Assembly: GCF_014650715.1 (NCBI RefSeq)
Contig: NZ_BMVM01000023.1
Coordinates: 1-64,000 of the forward strand
Origin: Streptomyces bluensis
GTDB taxonomy: Bacteria > Actinomycetota > Actinomycetes > Streptomycetales > Streptomycetaceae
Reading direction: 5' to 3'
DNA: 64,000 nucleotides
The position numbers and the translations under genes were made by a program. Every line of letters begins with the position of its first letter. Within the stretch, counting starts at the first letter, position 1. The notes beneath the pieces are model-generated. The model ran no database searches. It saw only the letters and a program-made list of their open reading frames with translations, and was not told where the DNA came from. Positions 56,097 to 64,000 of the stretch are shown here, piece after piece.

Positions 56097-56573
56097 TCAC
56101 GGCTTGCCCCGATGCCCCCGCAGGTGCTGCGCGATCGGCGCCAGCGACTCGTGCAGCTGCTCCATCGCCTCGGGCGGCAGCAGATCGATGAAGTGCCTGC
56201 GCACGGACGCCACATGATGCGGCGCGACCTTCTGCATCGTCGCCATGCCGTGCTCGGTGAGTACCGCGTACAGCCCCCGGCGGTCCGACTCGCAGTTCTC
56301 GCGCCGTACCAGGTTCGCGTTCTCCATGCGGGTGATCTGGTGCGAGAGGCGGCTCTTGGACTGGAGGGTGGCGGACGCGAGGTCGCTCATCCGCATCCGC
56401 ATGCCCTCCGACTCGGAGAGGTTCACCAGGATCTCGTAGTCGTTCATTGTCAGGCCGAACGGCTGCAGATCTCTTTCGAGCTGGTGCGTCAAGAGTCTGT
56501 TGACGTCCAGGTGGGTGCGCCAGGCGCACTGCTCCGCATCGGTCAGCCAGCGCGTGGCCGTCTCGGTCTCCAT
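56097..56573 (-). CDS. MarR-family transcriptional regulator
   Basis: A 158-aa winged-helix dimer. It has LTMNDYEILVNLSES, the recognition helix SDLASATLQSKSRLSHQITRME and the wing NLVRRENCESDRRGLYAVLTEHG with the conserved Asp-Arg. ATG 56573 starts the family. A low-GC stretch just upstream (56574-56610) is the likely promoter/operator. It is on the same strand as the three AIM24 genes further upstream but separated by 107 bp from them; a regulatory link is possible. Confidence 0.92.
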   Translation of the reverse strand: METETATRWLTDAEQCAWRTHLDVNRLLTHQLERDLQPFGLTMNDYEILVNLSESEGMRMRMSDLASATLQSKSRLSHQITRMENANLVRRENCESDRRGLYAVLTEHGMATMQKVAPHHVASVRRHFIDLLPPEAMEQLHESLAPIAQHLRGHRGKP

Positions 56574-56680
56574 GAATGAAGTCTACCTAAGAGGTTGAAA
56601 GGCGAACTAATGAGCGCTTTACGGGGACGGGATGTGTGACAGGGTTCACGCGTTCGATGTCACACTCCGCAGACTACCGT

Positions 56681-57496
56681 TCACAGCCCGAAGCGACGCT
56701 GGAGATCACCGAGCTGTCCGGGAAGGCGCGGTGACCCCGCCTGCTGCCCGTGCTGCCCCTGGTGACCGGGCGCCCCTCCGGAGCCCGGCACGCCCGGCTC
56801 GTGCGGGACGGCCCCGGTGGCCAGCTCGGCCATCAGCGCCTCCGAGGACTGCAGGAGCACGGTGCCCGCCCCGACGAACTCGAACTGGTGCTCCTCGCCG
56901 GAGGTGCCGCCGATGCCCGTCATCGCACGTAGACCGCCCATGACCCCTGTCATGTACCCGTGGTCATAGTGATGGCAGGGCGAGGGGCAGTCGGCCCAGC
57001 CGACCAGCGCCTGGGGGTCGACCCGGATCGGCGGTTCCATGAACGCCACCGGACCGTTCGAGGCGGCCACGAACTTTCCGGTTCCGATCAGCGTGAGAAA
57101 GCCCGGCACGATCGACTGCTTGAGCGACAAGCTTGGCTGAAAAGCGAGCAAGTTGCCCGAGCGAATGGTCAGGTTGCCGTCGTCCAGGTCGTACGAGTTC
57201 ACGTCGAAGGCCCGGTCGGCGAGGAGCATCTTGCCCGAGCCCTCCGCCACGACCCAGTCGCTCGCGTGCAGAGGCGAATGGAACGAGGTACGGACGAGAC
57301 GGTCCAGCCGGCCGTGCCCGATCCCGTTGAAGTCGATCGACCCGTAGTAGGCGATCATCTTCCCCTTCTGCAGGAACCACTGGCTCCCCTTGAGCTCCAC
57401 GCAGAAGGTGTAGCTGTTGACGTTGTCGTCGGCCGGCAGCGTCATCGGGTCGTGGACCACCGGACCGCCCGGGCTTCCGTATGCACTCACCGTCAC
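56681..57496 (-). CDS. AIM24-family protein, paralogue 1
   Basis: A 271-aa protein of the AIM24/TIGR00266 double-beta-barrel family, function unknown in bacteria. Family features are WFLQKGKMIAYYGSIDF, LTLIGTGKFVAASNGPVAF and the membrane-free beta-rich pattern. A Cys/His cluster DCPSPCHHYDHGY (about 167-179) is not seen in the other two copies and could bind metal. The last 40 residues are Gly/Gln/Pro-rich. GTG 57496 overlaps the stop of paralogue 2 (GTGA), so the genes are cotranslated. Last of the three-gene unit. Confidence 0.86.
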   Translation of the reverse strand: MTVSAYGSPGGPVVHDPMTLPADDNVNSYTFCVELKGSQWFLQKGKMIAYYGSIDFNGIGHGRLDRLVRTSFHSPLHASDWVVAEGSGKMLLADRAFDVNSYDLDDGNLTIRSGNLLAFQPSLSLKQSIVPGFLTLIGTGKFVAASNGPVAFMEPPIRVDPQALVGWADCPSPCHHYDHGYMTGVMGGLRAMTGIGGTSGEEHQFEFVGAGTVLLQSSEALMAELATGAVPHEPGVPGSGGAPGHQGQHGQQAGSPRLPGQLGDLQRRFGL

Positions 57497-58143
57497 AGTT
57501 TGTCCTCCGACGCCTGGACGTACACCGCGCCACTGCCGCTCAGCTCCAGCTGGAACGCCTCGCCCGAGCCGCGGCCCACCATGTCGCGCCAGCCGAGCGC
57601 CGTGGACAGCTTGTTCCGTACGTCGCCGTGGTGCGCCACGTACGCCTGCGGGTCGACGTGCACCGGGCGCTGCGGGGCGATGGGGACCTCGATGACACCG
57701 CCGTGTGCCATCACGGCGACGGAGCCGTGCCCCGCCAGCGTCGTCGTGAACAGGCCCTGTCCCGTCACCTGCCCCCGCACCATCCCCATGACCCCGCCCT
57801 GCGAACCCATGAACATCGTGCCCTGTTGCAGCGTGCCGTCGAAGGCGAGGAGACGGTCCGCCTCGACGTACAGCGTGTCACCGGCGAGCTCGATCACCTG
57901 GACGTGGTGGCCGCCGTGCCCGAAGAGCACCGTGCCGCTGCCCTCCACGGTCATCAGCGGTGTCGCCTCGCCCGCCACCCGACGGCCGATCATCGACATG
58001 ATCCCGCCCTGACCGCCCTGCGTGTTGGGCGTGAAGGACACCTCGCCCTTGTAGGCGAGCATCGCCCCGCGCTGACTGAAGAGCCGCTGCCCCGGGGCGA
58101 TCGTCGCCTCGATCATCTTCGAGTTGATCTCACGAAAGGGCAT
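57493..58143 (-). CDS. AIM24-family protein, paralogue 2
   Basis: A 216-aa AIM24-family protein. It has RLFSQRGAMLAYKGEVSFTP, GIMSMIGRRVAGEATPLMTVEG, VQVIELAGDTLYVEADRLLAF and GLFTTTLAGHGSVAVMAHGG, aligning along its length with paralogue 3. ATG 58143 (MPFREIN) has GGGGGA upstream; ATG 58152 would overlap the previous gene. No membrane segment or signal peptide. Function unknown. Confidence 0.86.
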   Translation of the reverse strand: MPFREINSKMIEATIAPGQRLFSQRGAMLAYKGEVSFTPNTQGGQGGIMSMIGRRVAGEATPLMTVEGSGTVLFGHGGHHVQVIELAGDTLYVEADRLLAFDGTLQQGTMFMGSQGGVMGMVRGQVTGQGLFTTTLAGHGSVAVMAHGGVIEVPIAPQRPVHVDPQAYVAHHGDVRNKLSTALGWRDMVGRGSGEAFQLELSGSGAVYVQASEDKL

Positions 58144-58144
58144 G

Positions 58145-58777
58145 TCACGCATCCCCCGCGATCGTGTTCCGCTCACTCGGCTGCACATACACCAGCCCGT
58201 CCCCCTCGAACCGGATCTGGAAGGCCTCGCCGCCGCCCTCACCCATGAACGTGCGGAACGTCACGCCCGACTGGAAGGACTGCCGCACATTCCCCTGATG
58301 CGCGATGTACGCCCCCGGATCGACGACCAGCGGGTACTGCGAGCTCACCCGCAGCAGCACGGCCGGCCCGTCGGACATGATCGCCGCCTGCCCGTGCCCC
58401 TCGACGGTGGTCGTGAACAGCCCGTTCCCCTGCGAGGCCCCGCGCAGCCCCGTGAAGGAGGTCCCGGTCCTCAGCCCCGCGTCCGTCGCGAGCAGATTGC
58501 TCGACTCGACGTACAGCTTGTCGCCCTGGAGGTTCACGAGGTTGATCTCGGAGGCCCGGTCCGCGAACCAGCACGTCCCGTGCCCCTTCACCTCCATCAC
58601 GGTCATCTGCTCACCGGTGAGGCGCCGGGTGACCATCCCCCGGACCCCCTCCCCGCCGCCACTCATCTTCTTGAAGGCCATCTGCCCGTCGTACGCGACC
58701 ATCGAGCCGTTCTTCGCCTTCACGGCGTCCCCGGTCATGTCGACGGCGAGCACCTTGCTGCCTTGCAGTCGAAACAT
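58145..58777 (-). CDS. AIM24-family protein, paralogue 3
   Basis: A 210-aa AIM24-family protein, first gene of the three. It has GSMVAYDGQMAFKKM, GVRGMVTRRLTGEQMTVMEV, INLVNLQGDKLYVESSNLLA and GLFTTTVEGHGQAAIMSDG, close to paralogue 2. It ends 2 bp before ATG 58143. ATG 58777 is chosen from the family; the ribosome site is weak and GTG 58783 is possible. In yeast AIM24 is mitochondrial; that tells little here. Confidence 0.86.
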   Translation of the reverse strand: MFRLQGSKVLAVDMTGDAVKAKNGSMVAYDGQMAFKKMSGGGEGVRGMVTRRLTGEQMTVMEVKGHGTCWFADRASEINLVNLQGDKLYVESSNLLATDAGLRTGTSFTGLRGASQGNGLFTTTVEGHGQAAIMSDGPAVLLRVSSQYPLVVDPGAYIAHQGNVRQSFQSGVTFRTFMGEGGGEAFQIRFEGDGLVYVQPSERNTIAGDA

Positions 58778-59009
58778 CGCCACGCAGTGAAGGTAGCCGC
58801 AGCCGGGGTGAACAGGACAGGGCCCGAGGGTGGATCTCCACCCCGAGACGACCCTTAAGGGTGACAGCCGCGGGGGGCGGGGAACCCCGGCGCGCCGACG
58901 GCGGCCGAATGGCCACCCCCTCCCCGGCCGCACGGGTCGCGGATGCCACAATGGGGGCGCTTGTGCGTGCGTTCACAAGGCTCGACCACTCTCCCATCGA
59001 AGGTGACCC

Positions 59010-59354
59010 GTGGACATAAAGACCGCCTCCGCCCTCCGCCGCCTCCGCCTCGTCTCCGCCCCCGAGGCGGTGTCCTTCCTGCTCCTGCTCGTCTGCTCGG
59101 TGCTGAAGCGGACCACGGACTTCAACGCGGTGCCGGCGATGGGCATGATCCACGGCATCCTCTTCATCCTGTACGTGATCTTCTGGGCCGACGCCTGGAA
59201 CCGCACGAAGTGGTCCCTGAAGACCGCCGCCCTCTACTTCGTCCTCTCCGTCCTCCCCGCCGGCGGCTTCTTCGCCGAGCGCAAGCTGCGCCGTGAGGCC
59301 GAGGACGCGGTGATCGCCTCCCGTGCCCGTAAGGAAGGGACCGTCAACGCATGA
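59010..59354 (+). CDS. DUF3817 integral membrane protein
   Basis: A 114-aa protein with three membrane segments (about 18-35, 42-62 and 69-87). RLRLVSAPEAVSFLLLL, the central MIHGILFILYVIF with its His, and AERKLRREAE after the last helix match the DUF3817 family (related to YdzA). Function unknown. GTG 59010 has GAAGGTGA upstream. Its stop overlaps the next gene (ATGA). Confidence 0.85.
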   Translation: MDIKTASALRRLRLVSAPEAVSFLLLLVCSVLKRTTDFNAVPAMGMIHGILFILYVIFWADAWNRTKWSLKTAALYFVLSVLPAGGFFAERKLRREAEDAVIASRARKEGTVNA

Positions 59355-59644
59355 TCGTCGCCTTCTCCGTGACGCCGCTGGGCGTCGGTGAGGATGTCGG
59401 GGAGTACGTCGCCGAAGCGGTCCGGGTCGTTCGCGAGTCCGGGCTGCCCAACCGTACCGACGCGATGTTCACCTCGATCGAGGGTGAGTGGGACGAGGTG
59501 ATGGAGGTCGTGAAGCGCGCCGTCGCCGCGGTGGAGGCGCGGGCGCCTCGGGTGTCCCTGGTCCTCAAGGCCGACATCCGGCCCGGCGTCACGGACGGTC
59601 TCACGGCGAAGGTGGAGACGGTGGAGCGGCATCTGTCGTCTTGA
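59351..59644 (+). CDS. MTH1187/YkoF-family thiamine-binding-like protein
   Basis: A 97-aa ferredoxin-like-fold protein. VAFSVTPLGVGEDVGEYVAEAVRVVRESGL and RTDAMFTSIEGEWDEVMEVVKRA (in two halves) and RVSLVLKADIRPG match the MTH1187 family, whose members bind thiamine or its pyrimidine. No thiamine gene or TPP riboswitch is adjacent. Coupled to the DUF3817 gene by the ATGA overlap. Confidence 0.85.
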   Translation: MIVAFSVTPLGVGEDVGEYVAEAVRVVRESGLPNRTDAMFTSIEGEWDEVMEVVKRAVAAVEARAPRVSLVLKADIRPGVTDGLTAKVETVERHLSS

Positions 59645-60046
59645 CGAAACCGCCGAGCCGCTGCCGCGGGGTGGCGGGGGCGCGTCTCGTCTGCCGGGTT
59701 CCTGTCGGTGGGCGGCTGCGGGTCGTGTGTGGCTGGTCGCGCAGTTCCCCGCGCCCCTTAAAAGCCTGGGGCGCGCCCCCCGCTTATCCCCTGCGCCCCC
59801 CGCGACCTGAGGACGGAGACCCTCCGGCGCGCCCCTGACCCACACACACGCATAGGCGGCGCGAACCCCCACGGCCCAAAGCCGCCCCGAACCCCAGGCG
59901 CCCACCCCTCACCGGCCCAACCGCCTGAGGCATCCCGCACGCCTCCTTTCGGAGGTTTCCAGGGCGATGTGCACTCAAAAGTCCATCTTTGTGTGGATAT
60001 TGTGCATCCGTATGGAAATCGTCTTTTCTGATCTCTGGAGGGCGCT
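59645..60046. promoter_or_regulatory. Gap with dispersed repeat and A/T-rich cslA promoter
   Basis: A 402-bp gap. 59694-59764 is a copy of the dispersed repeat seen at 42574-42643 (same orientation, core GTTCCCCGCGCCCCTTAAAAGC-like). CCTCC-TTTC-GGAGG (59942-59955) is a small stem. 59975-60030 is the most A/T-rich part of the right end and holds TTTGTG and TATTGT hexamers, a likely promoter for the cslA-type gene. No gene is seen. Confidence 0.6.
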
Positions 60047-62062
60047 GTGCGGCCCGAGGGCTACGACTACGACACCTACAGCCAGCTGGCCGGACCGCTC
60101 ACGGAGCCGTCAGAGGAGCCCTCCGGGGCCGGGTCGTACCGGGTGCAGTACGTCAAGCTCCTCGCTCGTGAACCCCACCCCTTACGCGCCGTCCTGTTGA
60201 TGACCCTCGCGCCCGTCCTCACGGGCGTGCTCCTCGTCTACCTGGTCTGGCCCACCCACTGGGTCGAACGCGAGGGAGCCGACGCATGGCTGATCGGCCT
60301 CGACATCACGATGCTCGTGTGCGTCGGCCTGATCGAGCTCTTCATGCTCGTGAACGTCATCTCCATCGCCCACGCCACGATGGTCGCCCGCGACCCCGTC
60401 CCCGTAGTCCCGGAACAGGGCACCCGCGTCGCCTTCCTCACCACGTACGTCCCGGGCAAAGAGCCCCTCGCCATGGTCCGCGCCACCCTCGAAGGAGCCG
60501 TCGGCATCCACCACACCGGCCCCGTCGACGTCTGGCTCCTCGACGAGGGCGACGACGAGCAGGCCAAGGCCCTGTGCGCCGAACTCGGGGTACGGCACTT
60601 CACCCGGCACGGCGTGCCCCGGTGGAACCGCCCCAAGGGTGTCCACAAGGCCCGCACCAAGCACGGCAACTACAACGCGTGGATCGCGGTGCACGGCGAC
60701 GACTACGACTTCTTCGCCTCCGTGGACACCGACCACGTCCCGCTCCCCATCTTCCTCGAACGGATGATGGGGTACTTCCGGGATCCGAACGTCGCCTTCG
60801 TTGTCGGGCCCCAGGTGTACGGCAACTACGACAGCCCCGTCACCAAGGCCGCCGAGTCGCAGCAGTTCCTCTTCCACGCCCTCATCCAGCGCGCCGGCAA
60901 CCGCTACCGCGCCCCCATGTTCGTCGGCACCAACAACGTCGTACGGATCGCGGCGGTCCGGCAGATCGGCGGGTTGTACGACTCCATCACCGAGGACATG
61001 GCCACCGGCTTCGAACTGCACCGGCGCCGCAACCCGCAGACCCGCAGGTACTGGCGGTCGGTCTACACGCCCGACGTCTTGGCCGTCGGGGAAGGGCCCG
61101 CCTCCTGGACCGACTTCTTCACCCAGCAGATGCGCTGGTCGCGCGGGACGTACGAGACGCTCCTCAAGCAGTACTGGAGGGCGCCGTTCACCATGCCTCC
61201 CGGCCGCTTCTTCTCGTACACGCTGATGCTCGTCTACTACCCGATGTCAGCCGTCAACTGGTTCCTCGGCATTCTCAGTTGCGCACTGTTCCTGTGGTTC
61301 GGCGCGTCCGGCACCCAGGTCGCCGCCTCCGTGTGGCTGATGCTCTACAGCGACGCCGCCGCCCTCCAGATCGGGCTCTACCTGTGGAACCGGCGGCACA
61401 ACGTCTCGCCGCACGAACCGGAGGGCTCGGGTGGTCTCGCCGGGATGGCGATGTCGGCGCTCTCCGCGCCCATCTACCTCAGGTCCCTCGGCGCCGCCGT
61501 CCTCCGCCGGCCCTGCCGTTTCGTCGTCACCCCGAAGGGAGACGGCGCCAGCCCGGACCGGCTGCTGACGTTCCGTGTCCATCTGTTCTGGGCGGTGGTC
61601 CTCGCGTCCTCGCTGATCGCGTCGGCCTTCCTCGACCACAGCCATGTGGCCCTGCACACCTGGGCCGTCCTCGCGCTGGTGGTCTCCCTCGCGCCGGTCG
61701 CGGTGTGGACCGTCGAAGGGCGCATGGCCCGCCGGACGGACACCGCACGACAGGAGCAGCGCACTGTCGCCCCCCTCGCACCGGTCGCAGGTGGTCCGGA
61801 CGTCCCGGTGCCCACGCGTACCCGCGTCCCCGCTCCTCCCAAGACCACCGTCCCCCGCATCACGATCTCCCGCATCACCGTCCCCAGCACCACGGTCTCC
61901 AGCACCACGTTCCACGGAATCACCGTCGGGGGCACCACGGTGCACAGCCCCGTCCTTCAGGGCGCTGTCCCGCTTCCGGGTGCCGCCCTCTCCGCGGTGC
62001 CCGCCCCCGGCGCCGCCCCGCCCGACACCACGATCTCCAGCACCAGAACAGGGGGCACCTAG
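60047..62062 (+). CDS. cslA: CslA-type family 2 glycan synthase
   Basis: A 671-aa membrane glycosyltransferase of the cellulose-synthase-like type. Two N-terminal and about five C-terminal membrane segments flank the GT2 domain. Catalytic features are LLDEGDD, Asp227 and Asp229 in SVDTDHVPLP, Asp317 in SITEDMATG, and QQMRW at 360-364. It has no PilZ domain. In S. coelicolor CslA makes a beta-glucan at hyphal tips with GlxA, encoded next to it as here. A TTA codon encodes Leu46 (60182-60184), suggesting bldA control. The last 75 residues include a pentapeptide repeat array (599-638). GTG 60047 has CTGGAGGG 4 nt upstream. The gap to glxA is 3 bp. Confidence 0.92.
   Translation: MRPEGYDYDTYSQLAGPLTEPSEEPSGAGSYRVQYVKLLAREPHPLRAVLLMTLAPVLTGVLLVYLVWPTHWVEREGADAWLIGLDITMLVCVGLIELFMLVNVISIAHATMVARDPVPVVPEQGTRVAFLTTYVPGKEPLAMVRATLEGAVGIHHTGPVDVWLLDEGDDEQAKALCAELGVRHFTRHGVPRWNRPKGVHKARTKHGNYNAWIAVHGDDYDFFASVDTDHVPLPIFLERMMGYFRDPNVAFVVGPQVYGNYDSPVTKAAESQQFLFHALIQRAGNRYRAPMFVGTNNVVRIAAVRQIGGLYDSITEDMATGFELHRRRNPQTRRYWRSVYTPDVLAVGEGPASWTDFFTQQMRWSRGTYETLLKQYWRAPFTMPPGRFFSYTLMLVYYPMSAVNWFLGILSCALFLWFGASGTQVAASVWLMLYSDAAALQIGLYLWNRRHNVSPHEPEGSGGLAGMAMSALSAPIYLRSLGAAVLRRPCRFVVTPKGDGASPDRLLTFRVHLFWAVVLASSLIASAFLDHSHVALHTWAVLALVVSLAPVAVWTVEGRMARRTDTARQEQRTVAPLAPVAGGPDVPVPTRTRVPAPPKTTVPRITISRITVPSTTVSSTTFHGITVGGTTVHSPVLQGAVPLPGAALSAVPAPGAAPPDTTISSTRTGGT
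61841..61960 (+). repeat. 15-bp repeats coding a pentapeptide array in CslA tail
   Basis: Eight consecutive 15-bp units encode five-residue repeats: KTTVP, RITIS, RITVP, STTVS, STTFH, GITVG, GTTVH and a diverged SPVLQ. The consensus is x-[TI]-T-[VIF]-x. A related DTTIS lies near 62025. The array sits in the external or cytoplasmic C-terminal tail after the last membrane segment. Confidence 0.9.
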
Positions 62063-62065
62063 ACC

Positions 62066-64000
62066 ATGGCCCACAAGCCTCTGGAACGGACCATCCGGAC
62101 AAGGAGCACCAACCCCACCAGGAAGACGCTGCTGAGGATCGGCGGCGTCGGCCTGCTCCTCGGGCTCAACGCCCCCGCCGCTGTGGGCTTCGCGCAGGAG
62201 AAGTACCACGAGTGGAAGATCGCGCAGCCCGTCTACAAGGCGCAGTACGGCTCCTGGTCTCAGGTCGACATCCCCGAGAAGTACCGCACCAACGCCATCC
62301 ACGCGGCCCTCCTGCACACCGGCAAGGTGCTGATCGTCGCGGGGTCGGGGAACGAGCAGAAGAAATTCGACGAGGGGTCCTTCGACACCGTCCTGTGGGA
62401 CCCGAAGAAGAACACCTTCAAGAAGATCCCCACCCCGGAGGACTTCTTCTGCGCCGGACACGCCCAACTCCCCGACGGCCGCCTCCTGGTGGCCGGCGGC
62501 ACCGCCCGGTACGAGCTGCTCGACGGCGAGGTGAAACGGGCCGGCGGCGGCATGCGCATCAAGAACGAGAGCCCCGACAGGGCCGTGGTGCTGAAGAAGG
62601 GGACGCGGTTCCGCTCGCCCACCGGCATCGAGTACGTCAGCCGGTTCGACGTGACCGTGCCGAAGGCCAAACGCACCTTCGACGTCACCTACGACGACGA
62701 CGGCGTCATGCAGCCCTGGAGGACCAAGGTCACCGCGAGTGAGGCCCGCGTCTGGGTGGAGGCGGTGGAGGAGGGGCCGCGATCGGTCACCGACAAGCAG
62801 GCCCAGTACGAGATCGTCGGCCTCAAGGGCAGGGTGGCGGCCAACACGTACGGCCTCTCCGAGAAGATCACCCTGGAGAAGCAGGACTTCCAGGGCATCA
62901 GGGCGGCGTACGAGTTCGACCCGAAGGCCGAGAAGTACGTCCCCGTCGACCCCATGGACAAGGCCCGCTGGTACCCGACCCTCGTGGGGCTTCAGGACGG
63001 GCGCGTCCTCGCCGTCTCCGGCCTCGACGACGTCGGCGTGGTCGACCCCGGCGACAACGAGATCTACGACCCGGAAACCAAGAAGTGGGAGCCCGGCCCC
63101 AAACGGTACTTCCCGACCTACCCCGCCCTGTTCCTCACCAAGGGCGGCAAGCTCTTCTACCCCGCGTCCAACGCCGGGTACGGACCCGCCGACAAGGGCC
63201 GCGTGCCCGGGCTGTGGGACCTGCGGACCAACACGTTCGAGCGGGTGCCCGGTCTGAAGGACCTGGACCAGACGGAGACCTCGTCCTCCCTGCTCCTGCC
63301 GCCCGCCCAGGACCAGAAGGTGATGATCCTCGGCGGCGGAGGCGTCGGGGAGTCGAAGAAGTCCACCCGCCGCACCGCGGTCGTCGACCTGACGAAGGCC
63401 CGTCCCGCGTTCGAGGACGGTCCCGACCTGCCCCAGGGCACCCGCTACCTCAACAGCGTGATCATGCCGGACGACTCCGTGTTCACCACCAACGGCTCCA
63501 GTGGCTACCGCGGCCGCAGCGCCAGCAACATCCTCAAGGCCCAGTTCTACGACCCGAAGGCCAACGTGCTCCGGCCCGCCGCCGCACCCAGGGTCGGCCG
63601 CAACTACCACTCCGAGGCCCTGCTCCTGCCCGACGGCCGGATCGCCACCTTCGGCTCCGACCCGCTCTACGACGACCAGCAGAACACCAAGCTCGGCCAC
63701 TTCGAGCAGCGCATGGAGATCTACACCCCGCCCGCGCTCCACAAGAACGGCAGGCACCGGCCCGTCCTCGGCGACGGCCCCGAGAAGACCGACCGGCGCG
63801 GCCGGGCCACCTTCGCCACCGACCACCCGGAGCGCATCACCAGGGCCCGGCTGATGCGGCCCAGCGCGGTCACCCACACCACGGACGTGGAGCAGCGGTC
63901 CATCGCCCTCGGACTCACCCGGACCAGGGACTCGATCACGGTGGACGTACCGCGGGACCGCACCCTGGTGCCGCCCGGCTGGTACATGCTCTTCGTGACG
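62066..64000 (+). CDS. glxA: GlxA-type copper radical oxidase (3' truncated by window)
   Basis: 645 codons are visible, open to the window edge. The N-terminus has basic residues then one hydrophobic segment (about 22-42, LLRIGGVGLLLGLNAPAAVGF), a signal or anchor. Galactose-oxidase-like kelch propeller follows. Expected active-site residues are present: Cys129 in DFFCAGHAQLPDG and Tyr303 in ARWYPTLVGLQDG for the Tyr-Cys crosslink, Tyr514-His515 in GRNYHSEALLLPDG, and His604 in AVTHTTDVEQR. In S. lividans GlxA processes the CslA glycan and needs copper delivered by Sco. ATG 62066 follows the cslA stop by 3 bp. The C-terminal part lies outside. Confidence 0.95.
   Translation, partial: MAHKPLERTIRTRSTNPTRKTLLRIGGVGLLLGLNAPAAVGFAQEKYHEWKIAQPVYKAQYGSWSQVDIPEKYRTNAIHAALLHTGKVLIVAGSGNEQKKFDEGSFDTVLWDPKKNTFKKIPTPEDFFCAGHAQLPDGRLLVAGGTARYELLDGEVKRAGGGMRIKNESPDRAVVLKKGTRFRSPTGIEYVSRFDVTVPKAKRTFDVTYDDDGVMQPWRTKVTASEARVWVEAVEEGPRSVTDKQAQYEIVGLKGRVAANTYGLSEKITLEKQDFQGIRAAYEFDPKAEKYVPVDPMDKARWYPTLVGLQDGRVLAVSGLDDVGVVDPGDNEIYDPETKKWEPGPKRYFPTYPALFLTKGGKLFYPASNAGYGPADKGRVPGLWDLRTNTFERVPGLKDLDQTETSSSLLLPPAQDQKVMILGGGGVGESKKSTRRTAVVDLTKARPAFEDGPDLPQGTRYLNSVIMPDDSVFTTNGSSGYRGRSASNILKAQFYDPKANVLRPAAAPRVGRNYHSEALLLPDGRIATFGSDPLYDDQQNTKLGHFEQRMEIYTPPALHKNGRHRPVLGDGPEKTDRRGRATFATDHPERITRARLMRPSAVTHTTDVEQRSIALGLTRTRDSITVDVPRDRTLVPPGWYMLFVT

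Overview
The window is chromosomal DNA from a Streptomyces species. The evidence is very high GC with strong third-position G/C bias, GTG and TTG starts, rare TTA codons, the cytoskeletal pair scy/filP, a DasR-type chitinase promoter, and a gene order matching, from memory, the core region around SCO5351-SCO5410 of S. coelicolor. No prophage, transposase or CRISPR array is visible. Species cannot be named from the sequence alone.

Layout. (1) 1-7.7 kb: tRNA-Arg(CCG) with its terminator, a receiver-only response regulator, the ArgS-like protein NrtL, then the aspartate-family genes lysA, hom, thrC and thrB. (2) 7.7-18.5 kb: rho with a long leader, an LCP wall-polymer ligase, rpmE, prfA, prmC, a Sua5/YrdC protein, a low-molecular-weight phosphatase homologue that lacks its nucleophilic cysteine, a serine hydroxymethyltransferase-family enzyme, and a WecA/TagO-type lipid-phosphosugar transferase. 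(3) 18.5-26.7 kb: the complete F1Fo ATP synthase operon atpIBEFHAGDC, closed by a strong terminator. (4) 26.7-34.2 kb: a DUF2550 membrane protein, a secreted GH18 chitinase with a DasR-type promoter, a NarL-type two-component system, two small membrane proteins, a PduO-type cobalamin adenosyltransferase, 3-hydroxybutyryl-CoA dehydrogenase and a STAS protein. (5) 34.2-44.6 kb: a membrane-anchored P-loop protein with a Ser/Pro-rich tail, nucS, two small conserved proteins, an F420-type oxidoreductase, and two homologous ABC exporter pairs. (6) 44.6-52.7 kb: filP and scy, methylmalonyl-CoA epimerase, thiolase and meaB. (7) 52.7-59.6 kb: a PepSY protein divergent from an OmpR-type two-component system, a MarR regulator, three consecutive AIM24 proteins, a DUF3817 membrane protein and a thiamine-binding-like protein. 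(8) 59.6-64 kb: a cslA-type glycan synthase and a glxA-type copper radical oxidase, the latter cut by the right edge.

Functional links. The epimerase, thiolase, MeaB, adenosyltransferase and hydroxybutyryl-CoA dehydrogenase all belong to B12-linked acyl-CoA metabolism, although they sit in separate units. Scy/FilP and CslA/GlxA both act at growing hyphal tips in characterised streptomycetes. The LCP and WecA-type proteins represent the last and first steps of wall glycopolymer assembly.

The most interesting observations are the Cys-to-Ser change in the phosphatase homologue; a bldA-type TTA codon and a 15-bp/pentapeptide repeat array in the cslA-type gene; Asp/Arg-rich tracts shared by the PepSY protein and the divergently encoded sensor kinase, with a CTGAAG repeat operator between them; an imperfect 8+11-bp hairpin between lysA and hom; two alternative hairpins before atpA; and a dispersed palindromic repeat family at three loci. 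None of these alone proves a new system.
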